64,000 bases of DNA, from contig OX387184.1 in the NCBI GenBank assembly GCA_947561395.2, forward strand, positions 8,742,001 through 8,806,000, written 5' to 3'. How positions within the stretch are numbered: the stretch's first letter is position 1; every line of letters begins with the position of its first letter. This document shows, piece by piece, positions 1 through 11,900 of this stretch. The notes beneath the pieces are model-generated. The model saw nothing but the letters and a program-made list of their open reading frames with translations, was not told the origin of the DNA and ran no database searches. The stretch comes from Buxus sempervirens (lineage: Eukaryota; Streptophyta; Magnoliopsida; Buxales; Buxaceae). The position numbers were made by a program, and so were the translations under genes.

Positions 1-52
1 AACTAAATTTGAAAACTATTCTAATTTAATATACATACATACATACATACAT

Positions 53-1223
53 ATATATATATATATAATGAGGACACGTGCTTGGAAGCGTGCCGAAACT
101 AATTAATTTTTTCCCTAACACTTTATAATATTATATTATCTTATATTTTTTAGGGGTAGATTTGTCCTTTTATTTTTTACTTTTAAAAAAAAGGCCCTTT
201 AACAAATTTTAAACCTTACATATCCTAAACACTTATTAATTGCATACGTGTAGTAAAACAAAAAGGCCCTTTGGCAAGCGTGTCAAACCAATACTTCTTT
301 TCCAAAAATAATCTCCATTTTTCATTTTCCAAAATATGCCCTTCAACAAATTCTAATCCCTTAGATGTCCTAATCTTTTTATCTACATACGTGTAGTACT
401 ACACGTGTACTCTGCTACTATATATAGCACGAAGCACACCCTTAGGAATTGAGGAATTGCGCAAGCCGCCAACTAAGATGTGCAAGTTTCCAAATATAGC
501 CCGTACATATCATTATGAAGATTCATTAATAAAAAGGTACAAAAGTCAAAACTGCATCAATTTTTCAAAAACTTAATAATCAGTTACAAAACTATTCCTC
601 CCTTTCATATGTGCAGTATTGCACCCGGCTAGTATATATAACGAGAATAGATCCCTTGGGAAGCTTGCTAACAACTATGCACGATTTTCTCAAAAAGCCT
701 TTACCGTTTGTTGTAAAGGCAACATTAATATAGGGTTAAAATAGTCTCAACTTTGCCTATTCATTTAAAATCTAGATAGTTCCAAAACTATTCCCTCCCT
801 TTACGTGCAGTATTGCACCTGCACCTCGATAATGTATACTATATATAACACGAGACGCCTCCTTGTGAATCGCGCCAAGCAAAATGTGAGACTTCCAAAA
901 AAGCCTTATACATCATTGCAAAGATTTATCAATAAAAAGAGTACAATAGTCAAAACTATCCCAATTTTTAAAAAACTTAATAATTAGTTGCCAAATCATT
1001 TCCTCTTCGTCTACCTCTTTTTTCATACGTGCAGTATTGCATGTGCACCTGACTAGTGCATATAACGAGAATAGACCCTTGGTGAGCATGCTAACAAACT
1101 TTTTGTAAAGGCATCATTAATGTAGGGTTAAAATAGTCAAAACTCTGACTATTCATTTAACTACAAAAAGTTGCAAAACTGTTCCCTCCCTCTATGTGCA
1201 GTACTGCACGCGGACCCCGCTAG
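53..1223 (+). repeat. Head-to-tail array of about six mini-Helitron-like units
   Basis: Units of about 167-226 bp follow one another in the same direction. Each opens with a TATATATAACGAG-like motif and an AAGCxTGC motif (about 84, 272, 460, 658, 867 and 1081). Most close with a hairpin of the GTGCAGTATTGCAC type followed by CTAG or a decayed form of it (CTAC at 415, CTAG at 629, 1053 and 1220). A TC-type A/T-rich 5' end and a 3' hairpin plus CTAG are Helitron hallmarks. The Helitron at 19451-26852 has related termini. The first two units are the most decayed. That each unit is a whole non-autonomous Helitron is inference. Confidence 0.6.
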
Positions 1224-1492
1224 CATATATATACTTTTTTTTTTGTGCTTAGCATCTGCGAAAAAGCAAGTTAAATTTATTTTTATCGTCAGTCTATCTA
1301 TCAAATAACATAATGTTTCTTAAATTATTTAATCATCCTTCAGCATACTAGTATACGTACACTATGTAAGGAAGGGTTTAGTCAAATCTGATTATGATGG
1401 ATTTATTTTTTTGGGATTGCAATCGACAAACAAAATTGTCGAATTAATATTTTTGCCTAAATTGTCTTCTACTGTTGAAGTGAGATACCTCT
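1224..1492. other. Intergenic spacer
   Basis: A/T-rich DNA between the Helitron-like array and the LINE target site. I see no gene or repeat beyond a T-run near 1235. From 1411 it happens to be open in the LINE reading frame. Confidence 0.5.
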
Positions 1493-4074
1493 ATGTGGGA
1501 ATCTCACCACTTCTGGACCAGCTAATATCACCAAATCAAGCGGCATTTGTTCTAGGTTGCCAAATACGGGACAATATATTATTGCACCATGAAGTTGTCC
1601 ACTTTTTTCAAAAGTGTAAAAAGAAGAAGAGAAAGAAGAGATCTTATGTATCTAAGTCTAAGAGATGTGGGCAAGGTTTCTTTGCATTAAAATTGGATTT
1701 TTCCAAAGCATATGACAAAGTTGATTGGAGCTTTCTAAAAATTGTTTTGGAGGCTTATGGCATGAACGAGCAAGTCATTCATCTTATTATGTCATGCGTC
1801 CAGACGGCCAAATTCAATATTTTACTGAATGGTTCCCCTGTGGGAAACTTCAAGGCTGGAAGAGGTTTGAGGCAGGGTGATCCTTTATCACCATACCTTT
1901 TTATTTTATGCCAGCAAGTGTTAAGCCTTGCTATTAATAGAGCTGAGTGTGATGGTAGATTTCAAGGGATTAAGTTATCCAGATCTAGCCCTCCTTTGTC
2001 ACATTTGATGTTTGCAGATGATGTCATCATCTATGGACATGCAACTGAAAGGGAGGCCCATTGTCTGGTGCGGTTACTTCATAAATATGGTGATGAATCC
2101 GGACAGGAATTAAATTTCCAAAAATCAGCTATAACTTTTAGCTGCAATACTCCTAGCCAACAAAGACAGAAAATCAGGCACATGTTCAATGTTGATTATA
2201 CCTCTAAATGTGACAAGTATCTGGGTATCCCTGTTTTATATAGGAAACTGTCAACTAAGGATTGTAAAGGTCTTCTTGATAGAGTATCTCAAAGACTGGC
2301 TGGCTGGAAATCACTTCTCCTCTCTCAAATGGGGCGTACTACTCTAATTCAATCTGTTTTAAATGCATTACCATCTTATTTCATGTCTTGTTTCTTGCTT
2401 CCCAAATCAATATTGAATAGACTGGATCCGCTTGCAAGAATGTTCTTCTGGAGAAAAGGTAATGATGCTCAAGCCATGCCATTGATTTGCTGGGATTGGA
2501 TCACGATGCCTTGGAGGAATGGAGGATTAAACATAAAGAAATCAGAACTCATGAACAAAGCTTTGCTGTTAAAAGCTGCATGGCAATTACAAACTCAGCA
2601 ACCAAGTCTTTGGGTTAAAATGATGACCAGTATATATTTTCCTACTTCATCCTTTTTAGATGCATCTGCAAAGGCAGGACAATCCTATGCTTGGCGGCAG
2701 CTACAGAGTATCAAGTACCACCTAAATAAAGGTTTAATGTGGCTTATAGCAGATGGATCCAAGATAAATCTATATAAAGACAGGTGGCTACACAATCAAG
2801 AATTTTTACCTCCACCATTGGATGTTGCGCATTCACAGTCCAGCCATTTAGTACGGGTAAGTGAACTCATTTCCCCCAATTCTCACACCTGGAATGAATA
2901 TTTAATCTCACAGACCTGGCCAAGCCCCATAGCTTCATCCATTCTACATACAACGGTTTCGCCTTTACTTCAAGTAGATAAGCAGGTATGGAGATTTGCA
3001 AGCCATGGAAATTTTACGGTAGCCTCAGCATACCGTATGTTCTTGGATAACCAATTGGATGATTCAGATAAGCTATGGCTCAAGATTTGGCATTTGCAAG
3101 TACCTGCACGTTGTAGATTCTTCTTATGGAAGTCGGTTCATAATGCCATCCCCACAGCGGATCTGATCAACAGGAGAATTCAAGGAAGGGATCCTAACTG
3201 CATGTTATGCAAATCTGAAAGGGAGACTTTGGACCATTTGTGGCGTTATTGTCCTTTTTCACGCGCTGTTTGGTTACATTGTTTGGGTGGCTCAACACAG
3301 AATCATGGACCTGCAGATTCTCTCAGAAAATGGATTCAGCTCCTATTTAAGCATAAACCAGATGCGAAATACTCATCTTTTGATAGTATTCTCTCTGATA
3401 TTGCTTTGTTTGGTTGGACCTTATGGAACCATAGAAATAAAGTATGCTTTGAAAATTGGAAGCCTAATGTTTTTCAGGTGATCAGGAGGTTCAACACACT
3501 CAAGAAAGAAGTTCTTAATATTGATCGAGAGATCTATACTCCATCTACTTCCTCAGAGATTTTTGTTTCTTGGAGCTCACCTCCCACACCGTTCATTAAA
3601 ATTAATTTTGATGGCGCATTTAGGCAGTCATCAGGCAAAGCAGGAATAGGTGTGATTGCTCGAGACCACAATGGAAGGTTCTTAGCTGCGGTAGCTGCTA
3701 CCTGTGAAGCCCAACAAGCCATTCAGACAGAAGCTTTAGCAGCTATGGAGGCGCTGAAGTTGGCCAAAGCGAACAAATATACTCATGTTGTGATTGAAGG
3801 GGATTCCCAAGTAATGATTTATCATCTCACTCAGCCGTCTAACAGTTATCCTTGGAGATTAACAGCCACAATTGACCTCATCAAGGTTTTATGGTCTTCT
3901 TTCCACCGAGTTCAGGCGAGTCATGTTTATCGTGAAGCTAATGGAGCAGCAGATTCGTTAGCTAACTTCGCTATAGATAACTTTCCTTGTATGTGGGTTA
4001 ACAACCCTCCATCTTTTTTGAGTAGTTTTTTGTCTTGTGATGCTAGAAAAGTTGTATACCTTCGTCATAAATAA
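1411..4074 (+). CDS. LINE ORF2 remnant: reverse transcriptase, zinc-binding region and RNase H
   Basis: Open frame of 887 codons. Residues 1-32 come from flanking DNA that happens to be in frame; LINE sequence begins at the PLLDQL motif (residue 33). The reverse transcriptase shows motif A LDFSKAYDKVDW (first Asp at 96) and the catalytic FADD at 201-204. A C-x2-C..H..C zinc-binding region (zf-RVT type) starts near residue 597. The C-terminal RNase H has candidate catalytic residues D734, E774, D798 and D848 in the motifs NFDGAF, TEALAAMEAL, EGDSQ and ANGAADSLA. The apurinic endonuclease domain of a complete ORF2 (about 1,200-1,400 residues) is absent, so the copy should not move by itself. 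It has no promoter of its own and any expression would be read-through. The frame is intact but it is not a host gene. Confidence 0.9.
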   Translation: MGLQSTNKIVELIFLPKLSSTVEVRYLYVGISPLLDQLISPNQAAFVLGCQIRDNILLHHEVVHFFQKCKKKKRKKRSYVSKSKRCGQGFFALKLDFSKAYDKVDWSFLKIVLEAYGMNEQVIHLIMSCVQTAKFNILLNGSPVGNFKAGRGLRQGDPLSPYLFILCQQVLSLAINRAECDGRFQGIKLSRSSPPLSHLMFADDVIIYGHATEREAHCLVRLLHKYGDESGQELNFQKSAITFSCNTPSQQRQKIRHMFNVDYTSKCDKYLGIPVLYRKLSTKDCKGLLDRVSQRLAGWKSLLLSQMGRTTLIQSVLNALPSYFMSCFLLPKSILNRLDPLARMFFWRKGNDAQAMPLICWDWITMPWRNGGLNIKKSELMNKALLLKAAWQLQTQQPSLWVKMMTSIYFPTSSFLDASAKAGQSYAWRQLQSIKYHLNKGLMWLIADGSKINLYKDRWLHNQEFLPPPLDVAHSQSSHLVRVSELISPNSHTWNEYLISQTWPSPIASSILHTTVSPLLQVDKQVWRFASHGNFTVASAYRMFLDNQLDDSDKLWLKIWHLQVPARCRFFLWKSVHNAIPTADLINRRIQGRDPNCMLCKSERETLDHLWRYCPFSRAVWLHCLGGSTQNHGPADSLRKWIQLLFKHKPDAKYSSFDSILSDIALFGWTLWNHRNKVCFENWKPNVFQVIRRFNTLKKEVLNIDREIYTPSTSSEIFVSWSSPPTPFIKINFDGAFRQSSGKAGIGVIARDHNGRFLAAVAATCEAQQAIQTEALAAMEALKLAKANKYTHVVIEGDSQVMIYHLTQPSNSYPWRLTATIDLIKVLWSSFHRVQASHVYREANGAADSLANFAIDNFPCMWVNNPPSFLSSFLSCDARKVVYLRHK

Positions 4075-4106
4075 AATTTCCCGTCTAGGTTGGTCTTAAA
4101 AAAAAA
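1507..4106 (+). mobile_element. 5'-truncated LINE (L1-like, RNase H-bearing) with 14-bp target duplication
   Basis: The repeat ATGTGGGAATCTCA stands at 1493-1506 and again at 4107-4120, directly after a short A-tail (about 4098-4106). Between the two copies lies the end of a LINE: reverse transcriptase, Cys/His region, RNase H and a short 3' UTR. A target-site duplication plus poly-A plus loss of the 5' end (no endonuclease domain) is the normal product of target-primed reverse transcription that stopped early. The frame is uninterrupted, which suggests a fairly recent insertion. Confidence 0.9.
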
Positions 4107-4120
4107 ATGTGGGAATCTCA

Positions 4121-5400
4121 GGTAGTGTTTTTTTTAGTGGGCCCCTCATATATCATTTACAAAAGGTTAAAAAAAAATATTATCCGTGAAATTCAGGAAA
4201 AAAACAGAGACGATTCAATCCCATATTTATCCAACCAACAATGCATACAATTTTAATTTCTTATATATTTTCATAGCTTATTTGTTTAAATATTATTATA
4301 CATTTGAAGGACTTGAAATCTTTTAACCGTGAGATACATATCTCCAACTCTCAATCTTCATCTCGACGGATAAAAGCCATTGAAAAAAGTTCTAGAACCT
4401 TCTTCAAATCCTAGCAACCGTATGTTATCATCGTTGGAAGATGTAAGGGACCGAATAGCGTCAATGGCTAAGGATCGACATGGGTGCAGTTTCTTACACA
4501 CACCATCACCCATCTCTTGCTTATTACTACAACCTCAATGGTTTATGCCTTTCTGCTGCTTCTGCTGTTGGTCGATTCTAATCTTTTGCTGCAACTTCGA
4601 TGACACCTTTTTCTTCCGTGCCTATGGTGGAAAGCATTTCCTCTAGTCCTAGAATTCAGTGGTTCGTGATACCACCAGCTGAGATATGTTTTAGGGTGTG
4701 GGGACTGCTATTGAAACGGGCATCCAACCGTGTCCGTTAGCCTGTGGTGGAACGCATTTCCTCTAATCCCAGAATCCGGTGGTTCCGTGATACCACCAGC
4801 TGAGATATGTTTTGGAGTGTGGAGACTGCTATTGAAATAGGCATCTAATCGGAGGAAACGGTCTCCCTACTGTTATGCTGTAACTAGAACTGTAAATCTT
4901 TTGTCATTATCATCTATTAATCTTTTTTGATGATTGATCAAGTCTCTTTGTGCATTTTCCGCATGTCAATTTCAAGGCTTAAGGCACTCATTTTGTATAA
5001 AAAAAACTTAAAATTCCCATTTTTGACAAAATAACACAAAAAAACGTACAGGAAACGCTGGAGATGACATCTACACTTCCAAAATCGAATGCATTCTGAC
5101 CCTATCTGTCAAATCTGTCAAGGCCGCCCACATAGAGGCCAGCACGGCACAGCTCAGTGCCATGTCGTGCCGTGCCCAGAACCTAAAAGGTCAGGATGGT
5201 GCACCCCAGAGCCCGCAAAGTCCAAACACGGCACAGCGTAAACAAGATCTGGCCTAGCAGAGCTAGATATTTTGAACCCCTTTGACATGCCTATTCACAC
5301 AAAAATGTAAATATACCCAAAAAAAACAAGGAAGCGAAAATGAAAAATGCATTGCATCAATTGTATAATTTCTATTTTTTCCAGAGTACTATTTTCAAAA
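4121..5400. other. Spacer between the LINE and the protease gene
   Basis: No convincing gene. It contains the tandem duplication annotated separately and, at about 5100-5270, a G/C-rich patch with repeated GCACGGCAC words, compositionally like the hAT element at 13793 but without visible termini. The end next to 5400-5900 is probably the 3' UTR of the minus-strand protease gene. Confidence 0.4.
4621..4860. repeat. 121-bp tandem duplication, two copies
   Basis: Two copies, starting near 4621 and 4741, share runs such as ACCACCAGCTGAGATATG (4671 and 4792), giving a period of 121 bp. They differ at scattered positions, so the duplication is not recent. No coding frame runs through both copies. 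Confidence 0.75.
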
Positions 5401-5901
5401 CAACGTGAACTAATTTGTTGAAGATCACGGCAAATGTACCTGTTTTAAAGCTTCACGCATAATGAACGTATCGCTACCCCTGGGGACAATAAGATCACCA
5501 GTTGTTTCCAGTAATTTTTTATCCCCGGACGCAAAATTCCAGGGTAAAGGAAGGAAAGCCCTAGAAGAGAAATTTGTGAAATTAGGTTCAGCTCAACAGG
5601 CAGGCCTTCATTCAAATAAACCTACCATATACTTCTTCCCAAGTTTTTGTAATTGCCACACCCAATATCAAGAAAATTTGTTTCGTTCCATTCAGTATTT
5701 TTCTTCTTGGGTCCCAAGTTGCCATGAAAAGGAAGCATTGCAAAGCTCATCACCATGTAGCCATCCTTTCTAATGGCCAAAAAAATATTTTATCAGTTTG
5801 TTACTCGAGAGCTATATTTAGAAGAATCAATTTCATTGCCAGGTCAAAATTACCATTTTAGAGACATTTACTATACAAATCATCAGGAATCACTTTATGT
5901 G

Positions 5902-8900
5902 TTACAGCTGCTGAAGCTCTTGCTCAGGAACAATGGCACCAACGGGCTTGTAAATTCCACGTGCTTGCTGTCTATGTCTCCAAACAATCCATAAAGCAAA
6001 AGTTGATAAACAAAGTACCGAAATAATAGTTACCCCCACAATAACTGCGACATAGTGCTGCTTCCACCATGTCCTGCACCACCCAGAAGAACTCAAACGT
6101 GATAATAATAGAACAGAATATTAAACATCATTTTCTGAAATCAGACACAGGAGCTTCTGTTTCAATTATGAGGTAACAATATCTAGCATTGCAAAAAGAA
6201 AAAAAAATGGCAATAAGACCATTCAGTTAGAAAAAGAGAATGAAAAGGTTTCACACACATCTCCATGATATTTTCTAGCAAAATATTGAAAATCCTACAA
6301 ATTTAGGCTGTAAGATTGAGCAACCATCACAATTAAGACTCATAGTTTTTACCTTACTGTCTCTGCAGTCTTCTCTTGTAATCTATATTCTGAAACATTT
6401 GACTTTTTGTTTGATATTTCATGACATCAGTAATTTAACATGGTGCTGCCTTTTTTTTTTCTCAAGATATGTATCCTTTTCCAAACTCGCATTTTTGAGA
6501 ACTTCACAGGAACAAGAATAAAATTACATGCATCATCCCATAATAATAAGTACAGAGACAAGCTTGCACTCCCAAGTTGCATGGATTTCACTAAAGAATC
6601 TGACAAACATAAATGATTTAAACAGAAATAAAAGCCAAAAAAGGGACTACATACCGTTTTAGTGGTGGCTCCACTTTCCATTTAACCAACTGATAGTTTC
6701 CAAAGGCTTTAGGAAGTTGAATGCGGTGTTCTGTCAAGCGGACAATTATGCTCTGCATGCATAGTGCATGGTTATTAGTCAATTCATAAGTTGCATAATC
6801 TTCTACGAGTTCTGATGATGATGACAGAAAAGTGATAATACCATTGCTGTGGTATTTGAAATATAATAAGCAGATCCAGCTGGAAAGATAGCCCATCTTA
6901 TGAGGGATTCATTTCCTTTGGAAGTGGAATTTAATAACCGGACCTGAAATTCAAGATTATTAGTGCAGCAAGACGAATTTGAACCTGAAATTATAAATAG
7001 AGATTTTTATTTTCTAACTAAAGTAAACTTGAACTTGCAAGCACTAAATAAAAATAAATCAAATCAATGCCTACTACAACAGTTTCTGCAGCATCCATAA
7101 TAAATCTGAAAGAAGAGGAAGCTTTGCTGTACCTGTGAAGCATCAACCTCTAATTCTTGGGAAATAAACTTTGCAAGCTCTTTAACGTGTGGCACCAGGT
7201 CTGAGTACTTAATACTCAACGACATATCAAACATTATAACCCCAACTTGATACTGGCCTGATCATCAAACATAACAATGAAACAGCATCAGTGAACATCT
7301 GCAGTTTGGGTTGCAGGAGATAATAAACCACAAAATCATATGTAGCACCAGAAAGGGGCACCATGACCTGTTTGGCAAAATTCGCATACCTAAACATTGT
7401 CTCAAAACAAGATCAGTATTAATAGAGAATTCAAAGCAGATTTCAGAAGCATATGAACATAGGACGAAAGGAATACTCAAGGAAATCGATTTGGATTTGT
7501 TGGACAACACGGTATGAGCTCGTCTCCTAATATAGTTTTCTGTATCAGATATTTGGGTGTGCTAGTCCAATTAAAAAAAATTTGAGATCATCATCATCAT
7601 CATAACACAGTTCACACCAAACTGGGGTCAGTGAGATGAATCTTTTCTCTCCATCCAATTTTGTCAAAAATCATATCTTCCATTAATTACGTTTTTTGTA
7701 GCTCTTGTTTTATTAACTTAATCCATGTCTTTTTAGGTCTTCCTCCTGATTTCTTAGGCCCTTCAATATGCATTCTCTCCCACCTTCTTATAGGTACATC
7801 TCTATGTCTTTGTTTTAAATATCCAAACCACCTTAACCTACACTCTTCTACTTAAATATGAAAGGGATATTAATGTTTCTACAGCGATGTTTACAATCTA
7901 GTGTTACTTTTGTTATTTGTTACCGGCTAGTCTTTGTCACCTCAATTGATATCAAGTGTTAAGATCTCAATTAAGCTTGTGATTCAAGAGACTAAGACCA
8001 AGACAACAGTTCTGCTTGGTGGCGCGCAACGTGACATCACTAATACTAACAGCTTACAAGGATCTGCGCTCCTTCAGATGTCAAAAATGAGAATGTAAGA
8101 GAGGGGGACGCAGAGTGGTGGTGGCCAGGGTGCAGGGGTACATGTAGTTGTATTTGAATGGTTAATATGCAGCAGATACTAGAAGTGCTTGACCTACTTC
8201 TCTTTCACCATGTTTACTGTTGGTTTTGTGGGTCAGCTAACAGACATAACCTAGCATGGAATGCAGCTTTTAGTTTATGGTTAAAACTATTTTTTAAAAA
8301 TGGATGTGCAGCATTAAAACATTTGAGATAAAGGAGACACAAATGTTCAAGTGTGCACCAATAGGAAATAAAATAAAGGAGAGGCAATTGACATAATTGT
8401 GTATGTTATACAGAAAACTATGGTGTAAATTGAAGGATAAATTCTGCCTACCATATTTTCCGGTCCTTGGCCCCTAAGTTTTCCACCACAATAGAGTCCC
8501 TTTACTACCTCCCTAAATATATGGTTTACCAATCACCCAAACATATAGTTATTGAAGGAATTTACCAACAATAAAGCTGTTCATTATTTGGAACTTTTAC
8601 ATTCATTAGCAACGGTTATAAATTTAAGTTCATCTCATTTGCTAAACAAAATCATAGAAACCTCAAAACAGAAGACCTATGACACCACAAGTACACCCCA
8701 TCAACTGCATAACAGAAGAAATTCCAATATTATGTCATCCAAACTGGTAAAATATCCAGCACTACAGAAAATTTATGAGGATTTTTGCTACTGCAGATAA
8801 AGGATAATGGAATATTCTTGGTTCCAAAGAATTTGCTACCTGTAATAAAAGAAGTTGGAAGTCCACTAGGAGCCAGTGTTGGTGGCATTCCAACATCAGA

Positions 8901-11900
8901 ATTCCTGCTAGAGGAAGCTGTGGGTGGTTGTGAGGCACCGGGAATATGCAGATTCTCCCATAATATAGAACAATTAGTTTTCCAGAAACCAATCTTTTGA
9001 TTTTCTCGATCATAAGTTACCAGAGTATTGCGAACAATAATTCCTGTCAGCAATGCAAGTAAAAAGTATAAAAAAAGGGTACATCTAAAATTTACTGAAG
9101 AACATAATTATGATTAAGAGAGAAAAAGAACAAATTTCAAATGACAGTTTGAAAATGCTGATCCAGTATGAAAAACATAAAACATACTTCACCAGCATCC
9201 AGACAAACACAAAAACACACACACGCAAATATGTTAGCCACCAAATATACTGTACTCAGTAAGCACAAATGTACCTCCTAAAAGAGTAGTTGGATCCTTT
9301 CCATTCTGAAAAATTCCTAAGCAATATGCACCACGAACCTTCGAATGCTTTTCAAAGAGAATGAACGGAAAGCACAAAAAGAATATCAGACAGTAGATAT
9401 GAAATTTATGTTGAAAACAGTATTGGCATGATATAAAATATCCTCAAATCATTTTAATATCCACTTTCCCATTAATCAGATGCTCATTATTTTCTCAAAG
9501 ATGGCAAGAAGTAAAAGCAATATCCAGTCAAATTACCCGGAACAAATAATTTTCAGGAGCTAGTGATAACTTTTGCCCATTGCCAAATACCATGTCAACT
9601 TCTGGAAAGCTCTCGGACAGTTTAGTAACATCACTGAAGCACATTTGAAATCAAAAAATTAACATAAGTTCAGATATATAGCTATATGTATCTACTGAAT
9701 ATAAGCACTATCCAACTAAAGGGATCTACCTTCCAGCTCCTGAAAAGCAAATGTCATTATAATTGGGGTCAGGACCACGAATCTGTTTGAGAGAGTGCAA
9801 TTTCTTCTTGACCTGAAATCCACACATGATCACCAGAAGCAAAACTGTTTACTAAAAATCTATGCCAAAATATACATTGATAGGCCTAGCCGAATAAATG
9901 TTTTTGAAGTATAGAAATGGATCAAACAGCCAAGAAAATAACCAAATCACACCATGATTGAATTAGCTTTTCTCATTACTTTTACTAACCCAGCCATCCC
10001 TTATTTACATCTCTTGGATGGAATTGAAAGTTACATGATTTCTATTGTTTCTCCTAGTTTGGTTGTATGGTACAGTTGGACTCTCAAAACATTACTCATA
10101 TGAATCATTTGATTTGATAGCATGTGTCTGACGGAAGGCAATATTTTCAAACCCAGCTTGAGGATTAACCCATTAAGAGGATTGGGTCGAGTCAAACCAG
10201 TTCAACATTTGGGTTATAATAATGACACTCTACACGTCTTGCTTTCTCATATTTACATCAGCAGTAAAGAGGATGGGGGGAACCCATTATTCACAAGAAA
10301 GGGGAATAAATGAGGTAGGAATTCACTGATTCTTCTCTGCACATCTTGTCTTCTCCTTTTTTCATCTACAGATAAGGAGAAACCCATAGTTTAGAGAGAG
10401 GGAGGGAAGGAGGGGGGTGTGGCGCAAAAGATTCGCTTACTTCCAAGCTGGAAAAGAACTCTTATGTCTTGACTTTTGAGATGATGAGATTAAACTTTGA
10501 TAAAAAAAAGAAAAAGAAACAATGGGTACAATCTTGCAGAGATTCTCTTTTTAGAAACTGAAAACTCTAGTTTCAAGAGTCTTCTTAAAGATACAAATCA
10601 CTCAATGACCCGGTAAAATATAACTATATCTGTCACCAATAAAGGCTATATGATAAGTCCCACTTCTGACTGAACTCCACCAATATGAGTTGTATCGTCC
10701 ACAAATTGAACACTAAGATAGGTGATGTGCTAGGAGTTACTACAAAACCCTCTTAACAAACCCAAGAACCACCCTATAAATCAACCTAATCAAATCCTCT
10801 GCCATGATGACAAAAGGAAAAGGATAGATCACATTGTCTTGAGACTAAAGAATCCCACAAATAATCCATTAAAAAAAAGTGACCAATGTTCTACAATTCT
10901 AGGTCAACTCCTCTACTTACTGCAAAGTATTATCACATCAAAAGATACAATAAAGTTAAAATGGATCATCATGGGAAGCACTCTTCTTGATTTGTTACCA
11001 TGTAACTTGGATAATGGTTTGTAGAAGCTTCCGGCTGTGCTGATAAGGAAAAAATCCCTAATGTTCACAGCCCTCTCCTTCCAAGGAATAAGGGAGATGA
11101 AGGTAGCATTTTCACACTTCTCAAATTTCGAGTCAATATGGATCTACTCCATGTGCCTCATTAACTCATCCTTAATAATGCATTAATATTTCTTGTATAG
11201 GACAAATAAATCTGTTGGGTCACAATCTATTGTCTCCATTTAGTCCACATTCACTTCAACCAACCGTCCTCTAAAAACAAATACCCGAACTTGTCAATCT
11301 TCTCTAATGAAATATTATCAAACTACACCTCAGACAATAGAAGTCAGCAGGTAGCTTTCTCTCAAAGAAGTTTCTTATAAGAACTTCCGTAGCTTTTTTC
11401 TTGATTCCTTGCTCTTTGTCTAACACTCATCTGCCTAAATTTTGTGGATAAAAAGTGGCTCTATTTTGGGCTTTCCCCATCTAATGAAAGTGTATTTTTG
11501 TCCCCTGATTTCGACCATAAGACCCTTGATATTTGGCTCCAACTAATCACCTTCAAGCAACAATATGCTTGAATTCTCTCTTGAGTTTCCCCCTAGCAAG
11601 CCACTTTCATGACTTAGCGTCCAGTAGTTATTCCTTACAACCAAATTCCTTAATACACATTTATGCATACATACATATGTGTGTGTGTGTGTGTCTACAT
11701 TTCATCTCTTAATCTCATTTTTAGGGGGCACTTCTCCACTTACAAATTCTAAAACCTCAAAAAGGGGCTGCCACTTAAACTCATCGCAACATTACAAAAC
11801 CATTGACCATACAAAGGTAGTTATTTTCATAATATCTTCTCCCCCATTCTAATTAATGAAATACACAAATTCTCCCATTTAGAGAGATGACCGAAGACAT

